Assembly: GCA_963781805.1 (NCBI GenBank)
Contig: CAWAHF010000004.1
Location: 6,014,001-6,078,000, forward strand
From: JAFGPL01 sp963781805
GTDB taxonomy: Bacteria; Bacteroidota; Bacteroidia; Bacteroidales; UBA10428
DNA: 64,000 bases
Direction: 5' to 3'
The position numbers and the translations under genes were made by a program. The notes below the pieces were generated by a model. That model ran no database searches and was not told the origin of the DNA. It worked only from the letters and a program-made list of their open reading frames with translations. Shown piece by piece: positions 36,141-44,100 of this stretch (its first letter is position 1; each line of letters opens with the position of its first letter).

Positions 36141-36170
36141 TTGCATTGTAGAACAATTTTAGTAAATTTA
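36141..36170 (+). promoter_or_regulatory. Promoter-like element of the candidate small RNA
   Basis: TTG at 36141-36143, 19-nt spacer, TAAATTTA at 36163-36170, one base away from the TAnnTTTG consensus. It has no coding gene within 400 bp downstream. Confidence 0.4.
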
Positions 36171-36176
36171 CGGTGT

Positions 36177-36254
36177 TATTAACCCTAACGATTGAACCCA
36201 TAATGACCAGGAAGTCTGCAATAAAATGCAGACTTTCTCTATTTTAGCAGACTT
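36177..36254 (+). ncRNA. Candidate small RNA or leader with alternative hairpins
   Basis: Downstream of the promoter-like element lies AAGTCTGCA (36212-36220), a 6-nt loop and TGCAGACTT (36227-36235), followed by a T-rich stretch, as in a terminator. A second GCAGACTT at 36247-36254 could pair with the same left arm, giving a mutually exclusive structure. The short transcript would be about 60-80 nt. No family was recognised and there is no homology evidence. Confidence 0.3.
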
Positions 36255-36553
36255 CTTTTCATCTATTTTGACGATTCCCATATGATTTATACTACATCTG
36301 CCGGATTAGAATATTGGCGTTTATATTCTCAGGAACCGAAATAATTCTTAGACAAATAGCTTTTAGTGGATTTCAATAATATGGTTCGTTAGGTTATCGC
36401 AATTCAATAATCCTGAATTGCTTGTAATATATACCGACTTAAGTGACAGTTCATTCTAATGAGTTGATTTATTTCATATAGCACTCCGATGTCTGTATCA
36501 CTTCCCTATTTCAATTAACAATCAGGAACCTTTAAAAAATCGTATGGATGAAT

Positions 36554-36561
36554 TATCTTTG
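36554..36561 (+). promoter_or_regulatory. Candidate -7 box of the metZ-like gene
   Basis: TATCTTTG matches TAnnTTTG and is 29 nt before the ATG. A TTG element is not evident. Confidence 0.35.
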
Positions 36562-36590
36562 GTTTCGCTCAAATCTATAGCTGACAACTC

Positions 36591-37766
36591 ATGAAAGGTA
36601 AAAAATTTGAAACAAATGCAATAAGAATTCAGGTTGAAAAATCACCGTTTAAGGAACATAGTGTTCCGATTTTCGAAACATCCTGCTTTGTTTTTGATAC
36701 AGCAGAAGAAGCCCGTGCGGTATTCGCCGAAGAACAAAACGGATATCTTTACTCCCGTTTTAATAATCCCAATACTGATGAATTCGTGCAAAAATTGTGC
36801 GCCCTCGAAGGAGCAGAAAGCGGGGTTGCCACTTCATCGGGAATGGCTGCTATTTTTCTTAGTATGGCAGGAATTCTTAGTGCTGGTGACCATATTATGG
36901 TATCAAAAAATCTGTTTGGTACAACACATTTATTGATTAAGCAATTGTTCCCCAAATGGGGTATCTCACATTCGTATGTAGACTTTAACAAACAAAAATC
37001 AGTGAAGGCTGAATTGTTGCCAAGCACCAAATTGATTTATGTGGAAACGCCGTCAAACCCCGATCTTGAAATTTTTGATTTGGAATGGCTGGGCAATTTT
37101 GCCAATGAAAATGATCTGTTTCTGGTGGTGGATAATTGTTTCGCAACTCCCTACCTGCAAAATCCCTTGAAATATGGTGCAGACTTTGTTGTACATTCAT
37201 CCACTAAATTTATTGACGGTCAGGGTAGAACCATGGGAGGAGCTGTGTTGGGAAAAGAAGAATTTATGAAGGACATAATTACGATTTCAAGAATTATAGG
37301 TCCTATCATGTCTCCGAACACTGCATGGATTTTATCGAAAAGTCTTGAAACATTAGCTGTTCGTATGGAGAAACATTGTGAAAATGCGTTAACTATGGCT
37401 GAGTTTCTTGAAAAACATAAAGAGGTAAAATGGGTCAGATATCCCTTTCTTGCATCCTATCCAAAGTACGATTTAGCCCGTAAACAAATGCTGAAGGGCG
37501 GTGGATTGGTTTCATTTGAATTGAAAGGCGGACAAAAAAGAGCAATGAAATTTATTGATTCGCTTAAACTGTTTTCAATTGCCTCTAATCTTGGTGATTC
37601 CAGATCTATTATTACAAATCCGGCTACCACTACTCATTCTAAGATGAGTCCTGAGGAAAGAGCAGAAACAGGTATTACAGATGCTTTGGTGAGAGTTTCG
37701 GTAGGGCTTGAACATATTGATGATCTGCTTGCAGATATTGAGCAAGCGATTCATGATTCAAAATAG
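36591..37766 (+). CDS. metZ: Trans-sulfuration PLP enzyme, O-succinylhomoserine sulfhydrylase-like
   Basis: A 391-residue cystathionine gamma-synthase family enzyme that uses pyridoxal phosphate to make homocysteine or cystathionine from an activated homoserine. The PLP lysine is Lys206 in HSSTKFIDGQGRTMGG, where the GQGR sequence favours the sulfhydrylase (MetZ) branch over MetB. Other family marks are YSRFNNPNTDEFVQKLCALEG, ATSSGMAAIF, YVETPSNPDLEIFDL and NLGDSRSIITNPATTTHS. It is cytosolic and in methionine biosynthesis. It lies alone between two large sensor genes and shows no operon partner. The choice between MetZ and MetB remains open. Confidence 0.85.
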   Translation: MKGKKFETNAIRIQVEKSPFKEHSVPIFETSCFVFDTAEEARAVFAEEQNGYLYSRFNNPNTDEFVQKLCALEGAESGVATSSGMAAIFLSMAGILSAGDHIMVSKNLFGTTHLLIKQLFPKWGISHSYVDFNKQKSVKAELLPSTKLIYVETPSNPDLEIFDLEWLGNFANENDLFLVVDNCFATPYLQNPLKYGADFVVHSSTKFIDGQGRTMGGAVLGKEEFMKDIITISRIIGPIMSPNTAWILSKSLETLAVRMEKHCENALTMAEFLEKHKEVKWVRYPFLASYPKYDLARKQMLKGGGLVSFELKGGQKRAMKFIDSLKLFSIASNLGDSRSIITNPATTTHSKMSPEERAETGITDALVRVSVGLEHIDDLLADIEQAIHDSK

Positions 37767-37787
37767 TACTGAAAAAATCGTTTGATA

Positions 37788-40700
37788 TTATTTCTTTTTT
37801 TGAACTTTAACAGATCCTTCTAAACTCTTTTTAAGTTCTTCTGTTTCCGTTTTCAGCTTGTCGATTTCTTCCTGAAGCATTATTTCATTAGAAGCAAACT
37901 CCTCTGCCTGCTTTACCAGAAAATCTTCTCTTTGTAAGGCTTCCTGCTGAGATTCAGCCATTTCTTCAAGGTTTTGCTTCAGTATTTCTTCCTGGGCCAT
38001 AAGCTCTTCCGACTGAAGCTTCGATTGCTCCACCATCTTCATCATTTTATCAGTCGATTTTTCACTGGAAAGGATGGAATGGAGTGTTTCAGACATTTTT
38101 TGGATGAAACTAATTTTATAACCTTTAAGTTTTTTGAACGAAGCTATTTCTATCACTCCGATAACACTCTCATCCATTTTTATAGGGACAAAGGCAATAT
38201 ATTTCGGTTCTTCTTCACCCAGGCCTGATTTTAAACTGGTATAACCTTTCTGGAGATTATCGAGTTCAATTACATTTTTTTCGTTGAAACAGGTACCGAC
38301 ATATCCTTCGCCAATTAAAAATTTATCGTGCATACGATTTTCGTTGTATGCATATTGGGCAATCAGTTCAAGAAACATATCGTTCGGATCTTCATCATTT
38401 AGCAGGAAGATACCGCCCTGTTCTGCTTCAACATAATCAACAAGGCTTTTTATGGTACTTTTGGTTAGCTTTTTCAAGTCTCCCTTATTTTTACTCAGCA
38501 AATCACTGAACTTATTTAATCCTTCGTTAAACCACATTATACCCTGTTGCTCTTTTTCTCTTAACTTGATTTCCTGTCGCTGAATGGTTATTTCCTCTTT
38601 TTGCTTTTCAAGCTGTATTTTTGCTTCTTCAAGTTCCTGGGTAAACTTTTCAATCTCTTTCTTAAGTTTTTCTTTCTGTTTGTTTTCCCTGTTTATTCTG
38701 TTTCTTATCACCCAATAAATGGCAAGACAGATCAACAAAAACAGGAATAATCTGAATCCGGTGGTTGAATAAAAAGGAGGTTTGATTCTGATTTTCAATG
38801 CCAACCCAGTATTGTTCCATGTACCATCAGAATTTGAAGCAATCACCCTGAAAGTATAACTCCTGTATGGCAAACTTGTGTATGATACAAATCTATGAAT
38901 CCCTGCATCAATCCAATTCTTATCAAACCCTTCCAGCATATACCTGTATTGGTTGCCTTCGGGATTGGCGTATTGCATTGCAGCAAAACTTAACGTAATA
39001 TTATTCTGATTTGATCTGAGAACGAGTTCTTTGACTTCAGAAATTTGTTCTTTAATAACAGAGTTCACTCCTGGTTGCACAATGCTGTTATTTACTTTCA
39101 ATTCTTTGAGTATAATTTTTGGAGGAGTGGTATCAACCGTTACTTGATTGGGGAAAAATGAATTGAAACCATATTGGCCTCCGAAAAACATCTCTCCAGA
39201 TGCGCTTTTAAAATAAGCTCCCCCATTATATTCATTGCTCTGAAGACCATCCTCAATGGTAAAATGTTTTAATGTTGAGTTTTTAGGATTATATTTTAGA
39301 ATGCCGTCATTGGTGCTTAACCACAAATAATTGTTATCATCTTCAAGAATACCGTATACTATAGCAGTAGCCAGATCAGTTATTTCTTCATGTCGGTTAA
39401 ATTTTCCGGTTGTCCTGTCGAAACTGTTTATTCCGTGTGCATAGGTACCTATCCACAGAGTCCCTTTTCTATCTTCGTATACCGTAAGTAACTCGTTACT
39501 ACTGATCGAAGTGGTATCCTTTTCATCTGAAACATAGTGTATAAATCCATCTGATTCCGGAACGTATTTATTTAGCCCGTTATCTGTAGCTATCCAAATT
39601 TCTCCTGTTCTATCGCCATAAATATAATAAGCAGTGTTGTTATTAAGGCTTGTCTCGTCGTTTGGATTGGGTACATATCTTTTTATAGCATCGGTCGTAA
39701 GATTTAATTGGGATATGCCATTATCGGTTCCTATCCAGAGTGTGTTTTCATCATCAAAGTACAATGAGTAAATGGTATTGCTTGACAGAGAATTAAACAC
39801 CGAAGGATTATAATTGTAATATGTATATTTCGCAGGCATCCTGGATTCGTTTAGTTCTATTTTATTCAGCCCGTTGTCATTTGTGCCCACCCAGATAGTC
39901 CCTTCCGGATGTTCACGAATAACTCTTACCTCATTGCTTGATAATCCGCCTGAACCATTGCTGATTATATTCCGGGAAATTTTTCTTCTTCGATCTAACA
40001 GATGAATTCCATCACTTTTTGAACCAATCCATAAGACCCCTGCATCGTCTTCATAAATTGTGTGTATATGTCTGTAAACAGCACTCTCGGCAGAATACTG
40101 ATCGAAATTGTAGAGTATAAACTTTTCTTTTTTCGGATTATATTTATCCAAACCATTTGAACCCACCCACATAATTCCTGAAAAATCCCTGTAAATCGAT
40201 AATACTTCGTTATTGCTTAGTGAGTATGGATTGTTGTGGTTATAGATAAAGTTTGAAATCTGATCCAACGATTTATAATAAATGTAAAGTCCTTTGCCAA
40301 AACTTCCTATCCATAAATTGCCATCAATATCCTCATTCAGAGATGTAATATGATTGGCATTGGAACCGTTTAGTTCTTTGAATTCAGGAAGAGTTATTCT
40401 GACAAACTGATCGTTTGAATCATCGTAAAGATTCACACCGTTAACAGTACCAATCCAAAAGGAATTTGATTTATCACGATAAAAGCAACTAATTGAATTA
40501 TCGGAAATACTTTTATTATCATTGGGGTCATTGAAATACCAGGTAAAAGTTTCTCTGGCTATGTTCATTCTGTCTAAACCGTATTCCGTCCCTATCCAAA
40601 GAAATCCGGACTTACCTGTAGTAATACAGGTGATTACGTTGTTACTTATAGAATTCGAACTAAAAGGATTGTTAAAATAGGATGTTACTTTGCGCTTTTT

Positions 40701-41189
40701 CGGGTCAATCTTTTTCAATCCGTTAACTGTACCAACCCAAATCATCTCATTGTCGCCAAGATAAAGACAATTGATAATGTTTGCCTGAAATTCTGTAGAA
40801 TCATATCCGGCAAACAATGAAAACGTATCAAATTTTCTGTTGTAAATATTTAATCCGCCTCCGTTTGTACCTATCCATAAATTTCCATCCTTATCCTCAA
40901 TAATACATTTGATTCTGTTATTACTGATCGCAGAGGGATTATTTATTGCAGGTCTGTAAACCGTAAAATCGTATCCATCATATTTATTCAGCCCGTCTTC
41001 TGTCCCAATCCATAAAATTCCCCTGGAATCCTGAAAAATACAATTGGGTGAGCTTTGTGACAGTCCGTGCCTGGTTGAAATATTTTCAAATTTTATGCTT
41101 TTAAAATTTTGAGAATAGGAACTTAAATTGAAAGCAAGTAATACCAGTGTGAGGGTAATACAGAAACAAAGCAATTTAAATTTATTCAT
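37788..41189 (-). CDS. Reg_prop/YYY two-component-type sensor with GAF and coiled coil, no kinase
   Basis: A 1133-residue protein. After a signal peptide come about 14 propeller repeats (the IWIGTxxGLNKY type, residues 30-700), a Y_Y_Y domain (YRYMLEGFDKNWIDAG.., about 715-800), one membrane helix near 815 (GFRLFLFLLICLAIYWVI) and a cytoplasmic coiled coil. A GAF domain at about 890-1050 (FLIGEGYVGTCFNEKN, VIGVIEIASFKKL) and a final coiled coil complete it. The front is that of hybrid two-component systems that sense polysaccharide fragments, but the expected HisKA, HATPase and receiver domains are absent. The GAF and tail closely resemble those of the sensor at 32509-35802, including the QEExLxQNLEEM heptads. 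Confidence 0.88.
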   Translation of the reverse strand: MNKFKLLCFCITLTLVLLAFNLSSYSQNFKSIKFENISTRHGLSQSSPNCIFQDSRGILWIGTEDGLNKYDGYDFTVYRPAINNPSAISNNRIKCIIEDKDGNLWIGTNGGGLNIYNRKFDTFSLFAGYDSTEFQANIINCLYLGDNEMIWVGTVNGLKKIDPKKRKVTSYFNNPFSSNSISNNVITCITTGKSGFLWIGTEYGLDRMNIARETFTWYFNDPNDNKSISDNSISCFYRDKSNSFWIGTVNGVNLYDDSNDQFVRITLPEFKELNGSNANHITSLNEDIDGNLWIGSFGKGLYIYYKSLDQISNFIYNHNNPYSLSNNEVLSIYRDFSGIMWVGSNGLDKYNPKKEKFILYNFDQYSAESAVYRHIHTIYEDDAGVLWIGSKSDGIHLLDRRRKISRNIISNGSGGLSSNEVRVIREHPEGTIWVGTNDNGLNKIELNESRMPAKYTYYNYNPSVFNSLSSNTIYSLYFDDENTLWIGTDNGISQLNLTTDAIKRYVPNPNDETSLNNNTAYYIYGDRTGEIWIATDNGLNKYVPESDGFIHYVSDEKDTTSISSNELLTVYEDRKGTLWIGTYAHGINSFDRTTGKFNRHEEITDLATAIVYGILEDDNNYLWLSTNDGILKYNPKNSTLKHFTIEDGLQSNEYNGGAYFKSASGEMFFGGQYGFNSFFPNQVTVDTTPPKIILKELKVNNSIVQPGVNSVIKEQISEVKELVLRSNQNNITLSFAAMQYANPEGNQYRYMLEGFDKNWIDAGIHRFVSYTSLPYRSYTFRVIASNSDGTWNNTGLALKIRIKPPFYSTTGFRLFLFLLICLAIYWVIRNRINRENKQKEKLKKEIEKFTQELEEAKIQLEKQKEEITIQRQEIKLREKEQQGIMWFNEGLNKFSDLLSKNKGDLKKLTKSTIKSLVDYVEAEQGGIFLLNDEDPNDMFLELIAQYAYNENRMHDKFLIGEGYVGTCFNEKNVIELDNLQKGYTSLKSGLGEEEPKYIAFVPIKMDESVIGVIEIASFKKLKGYKISFIQKMSETLHSILSSEKSTDKMMKMVEQSKLQSEELMAQEEILKQNLEEMAESQQEALQREDFLVKQAEEFASNEIMLQEEIDKLKTETEELKKSLEGSVKVQKKK

Positions 41190-41495
41190 ATGCGGGTTAG
41201 AGATGAAAAAGACGAATTAAAAAAAATTAGTATAATTTATCAAATAAATATCCATAAAAATTTCAAAACATATTAACATCATTTTCAGTAGCTTTTCATT
41301 CAGCTCTATTTAAAAGATATTACTTAATTTTCACAAATGCGAAATATATTCGCTTTCCGGGATATTTTGATTAAATTTAAAATTATTTTTGAGAAAAATT
41401 ATGAATCATTTGATTATTTATAACGATTATAATTAATCGGTACTGTCAAATAGTTAAAATACATATTGTTTTGAAAATCTTAACCTTTTGATAAT
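41190..41495. other. Divergent intergenic region
   Basis: A 306-bp AT-rich gap between the propeller sensor and the nuclease-like gene. I see no clear promoter pair, hairpin or small gene in it. Confidence 0.5.
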
Positions 41496-42239
41496 ATGAA
41501 AAAATTGCTCCTGGTGTTCTTTGTATGCTCAGTTGCCAAAGTGTATGGTCAGCAACCTTTGGAACTGCCGGCTTTAAAGCCACGTGAAGAATTGGTGAAA
41601 CATAAATTTTATACGCTGTCATTTGTGGAAGGTTACGAACTCTCTTCGTGGGTTGCATACGAACTTAAAGGGACTCAGTTTTCAGAAAATGTTTCATATA
41701 AAGAAAAATATCAGGAAGATCCTTTGGTATCAACAGGCTCGGCAACGAAAAAAGACTATAAAGATGCAGGTTTTATACTGGGACAACTGGTTCCGGTAGA
41801 AGATATGTTATTTTCGGAAGAGGCAGCTATAGAAACATTTTACTATTCTAATATTGTTCCTCAAAAACCAGCTTTTAATAAATACATGTGGAATAAAATG
41901 GCAGATATTATCAGAGCCTGGGCTAAAGAATGTGATACATTATATATAGTTTCGGGACCGGTACTGGCAGATGCTCCGTTTCCTACTTTTGGTGAGAATA
42001 AGGTGGGTATACCCACGAGATTTTACAAAGTGGTTCTGGATCTTAAAGGAAATCGGGGAATGGGCTTTGTTGTTAAAGGCAGTATGAGCTCTGGCTCTGT
42101 TAAAACTATTGCCATGTCGATAGATAAAGTTGAAGAGATTACAGGTATTGATTTTTTCCCTGCTTTGCCAGACGATCTTGAAAATAAAATTGAAGCAGGT
42201 TTTAAACCGGAAGAATGGAATTTTGAAATATTGGAATAA
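41496..42239 (+). CDS. Secreted DNA/RNA non-specific endonuclease-like protein, catalytic motif missing
   Basis: A 247-residue protein with a signal peptide ending near QQ21. The fold markers of the NUC1/EndA family are visible: YELKGTQFSENVSYKE, the KDYKDAGFILGQLVPVEDM block, YSNIVPQKPAFNKYMWNKM, and the LYIVSGPVL and RFYKVVLD strands. In active enzymes the second block reads DRGHxxP with the catalytic His; here it reads DAGFILGQLVP, so Arg and His are gone. The downstream Asn of the metal site (SNIVPQ..N) is kept. It is probably a catalytically inactive relative, for example a binding protein, or a diverged enzyme. It lies 67 bp upstream of pfkA. Confidence 0.7.
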   Translation: MKKLLLVFFVCSVAKVYGQQPLELPALKPREELVKHKFYTLSFVEGYELSSWVAYELKGTQFSENVSYKEKYQEDPLVSTGSATKKDYKDAGFILGQLVPVEDMLFSEEAAIETFYYSNIVPQKPAFNKYMWNKMADIIRAWAKECDTLYIVSGPVLADAPFPTFGENKVGIPTRFYKVVLDLKGNRGMGFVVKGSMSSGSVKTIAMSIDKVEEITGIDFFPALPDDLENKIEAGFKPEEWNFEILE

Positions 42240-42306
42240 GAGAAATTGGAAGGTTCTGATTCTCTTTTAAAATAGCAACAGAATCAATTTAACAAAAGAA
42301 TTTTTA

Positions 42307-43431
42307 ATGGCAAAGTATATTGGAGTTTTGACCGCTGGGGGAGATAGTCCCGGATTAAACGCAGCTATACGTGGAATTGGAAAAGCAGCAGAGGGACTTT
42401 ACGGAATGCAGGTCATAGGATTTAAAGATGGTTTCCGGGGTGTAATGGAAAATCGCATCATGATGCTGGACAGATTGTCTCTGTCGGGAATACTTACGAG
42501 AGGTGGGACTATATTGGGGACAAGCAGGGATAAACCTCATAAGATGCCTATTGGAGGAAAAATACTTGATATGACAGATGCAATTCTTGAGAATTATACG
42601 AAGCACAGGCTTGACTGCCTGGTATGTATCGGAGGCGGAGGAACGCAAAAAAACGCTTATAAACTGGCCCAGAAAGGTTTAAATATCATTACCCTTCCCA
42701 AAACCATTGATAACGATGTAGCCAAAACTGATGTAACTTTTGGGTTTGATACAGCGTTGGGTGTTGCAACAGATGCAATTGACAGATTGCATAGCACAGC
42801 GCATAGTCATCACAGAATAATTGTGGTTGAGATTATGGGGCATCGTACAGGCTGGCTTGCACTGGGCGCCGGTGTGTCTGGTGGAGCCGATGTAATTCTT
42901 ATTCCTGAAATTCCATACGATATCAATGTTGTGGCTGATTCCATACTTAGAAGAAGTCAGATTGGTTCGCCTTTTAGCATAGTTGCTGTGGCTGAAGGCG
43001 CATTATCGAAAGAAGAGGCCAAAGAAATGGGTGCGTCCGAAAAGAAAATCGAGAAGGCAGAAACTCCCGAAGAGAAAACCATGTTAAAAGCCGAACATAA
43101 TTCCCTGATTGCTTCGAAAGAAGGTTCGACCCTTAGATTGGCAAACATGCTTGAAGAATTAACTGGACTTGAATCAAGAGTGACTATTCTGGGACATTTG
43201 CAACGTGGCGGCACACCCTCAGCGGCCGACAGGTTGTTGGCTACAAGGTTAGGAACGGCATGTGCCGATTATATTGACAAAGGGATATATGGTGTGATGG
43301 TAGCTTCACGCAATGAATCAACCGAACCGGTACCTCTCGAAAAAGTAGTAGGTATTAAAAAGTTGGTTCCGCTGGATCATGAATGGGTAAATTCAGCAAG
43401 AGCAGTTGGCACCTGTATGGGAGATAAGTAA
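42307..43431 (+). CDS. pfkA: 6-phosphofructokinase
   Basis: A 374-residue family A phosphofructokinase for the committed step of glycolysis. The motifs are GVLTAGGDSPGLNAAIRG, PKTIDNDVAKTD, EIMGHRTGWLALG and GHLQRGGTPSAADRL. The phosphate-donor loop reads CIGGGGTQKNA instead of IGGDGS. The pattern of Gly at the donor-selecting position plus Lys in PKTIDND is found in the atypical ATP/PPi group, so the donor cannot be assigned with confidence. A charged insertion (about 235-275, KEMGASEKKIEKAETPEEK) is not part of E. coli PfkA. Confidence 0.93.
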   Translation: MAKYIGVLTAGGDSPGLNAAIRGIGKAAEGLYGMQVIGFKDGFRGVMENRIMMLDRLSLSGILTRGGTILGTSRDKPHKMPIGGKILDMTDAILENYTKHRLDCLVCIGGGGTQKNAYKLAQKGLNIITLPKTIDNDVAKTDVTFGFDTALGVATDAIDRLHSTAHSHHRIIVVEIMGHRTGWLALGAGVSGGADVILIPEIPYDINVVADSILRRSQIGSPFSIVAVAEGALSKEEAKEMGASEKKIEKAETPEEKTMLKAEHNSLIASKEGSTLRLANMLEELTGLESRVTILGHLQRGGTPSAADRLLATRLGTACADYIDKGIYGVMVASRNESTEPVPLEKVVGIKKLVPLDHEWVNSARAVGTCMGDK

Positions 43432-43459
43432 ACCTTCTTTTTTGATGCGTTAATATCCG

Positions 43460-44017
43460 TTATTCCCAGCTGAAATTAATTTCAGTAGAATCATCTCCTT
43501 TGGAGAGCATCTTTCCAAATTTATAATCTGGATTTTTACAGTTTGCCAGTTCCAATGCTTTAATAATCCATCCCGCAATTCTGTATTCCAAGGCTTTATC
43601 AATTTCCTCAAACCTTATAATTTTCAATGTTGCATGATTTGAATCCTGTTCGGTAACACCTATTTCACTGGGATCATAAAAAGTGGAAAAGATTTTCGAT
43701 GCTCTCTTAATCAGAAAATTTGGAGAGGCAACCAGTAAAAATACTTTATAAAATCCTTTAAGCGCTACTTCAGCACTGAATCTGCCAATGGCGTCTGCTC
43801 CTTTGGCTACATCTCCTGTATAGCAGGTTTTAATTACACAATCAATAGCAGCCAGATAACCGTCTTTTAAGGGATACCATTTGGTAGCATCAATGCTTGC
43901 TGCGTAGAAAGCTTTTGTTGTCGGAGGTAAAACGTTTATCCATTCATTATATTTTTCCGGAAAATTGGTTTTGACAAATTCCCGTGTGGTTGTAAGTGCG
44001 GTACCTTTTACATTCAT
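43460..44017 (-). CDS. Hypothetical protein, 185 aa
   Basis: A soluble protein without signal peptide. The composition is ordinary and hydrophobic helical segments alternate (KAFYAASIDATKWYPLKDGY, FSAEVALKGFYKVFLLVASPNFLIKRASKIFSTFYD). The general pattern recalls the DUF2378/V4R-like heme-NO-binding-related folds of other bacteria, but no diagnostic motif is present and I do not assign it. It is convergent with pfkA and 83 bp from the M16 peptidase gene. Confidence 0.7.
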   Translation of the reverse strand: MNVKGTALTTTREFVKTNFPEKYNEWINVLPPTTKAFYAASIDATKWYPLKDGYLAAIDCVIKTCYTGDVAKGADAIGRFSAEVALKGFYKVFLLVASPNFLIKRASKIFSTFYDPSEIGVTEQDSNHATLKIIRFEEIDKALEYRIAGWIIKALELANCKNPDYKFGKMLSKGDDSTEINFSWE

Positions 44018-44100
44018 TACGATAATTATTAAGTAAGTTAGGTCACAGGTAAATATTATTGTGTGGCTGAAATTAAATTCTTGCTTTTATAAATATAAGG

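Larger units (their letters stand above)
35803..36590. other. Long intergenic region with a candidate small RNA
   Basis: A 788-bp AT-rich gap between the PAS sensor start and the metZ-like gene. It contains a promoter-like pair and hairpin at 36141-36254 (listed separately) and a -7 box for metZ at 36554-36561. No open frame with coding character was found. Confidence 0.6.
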
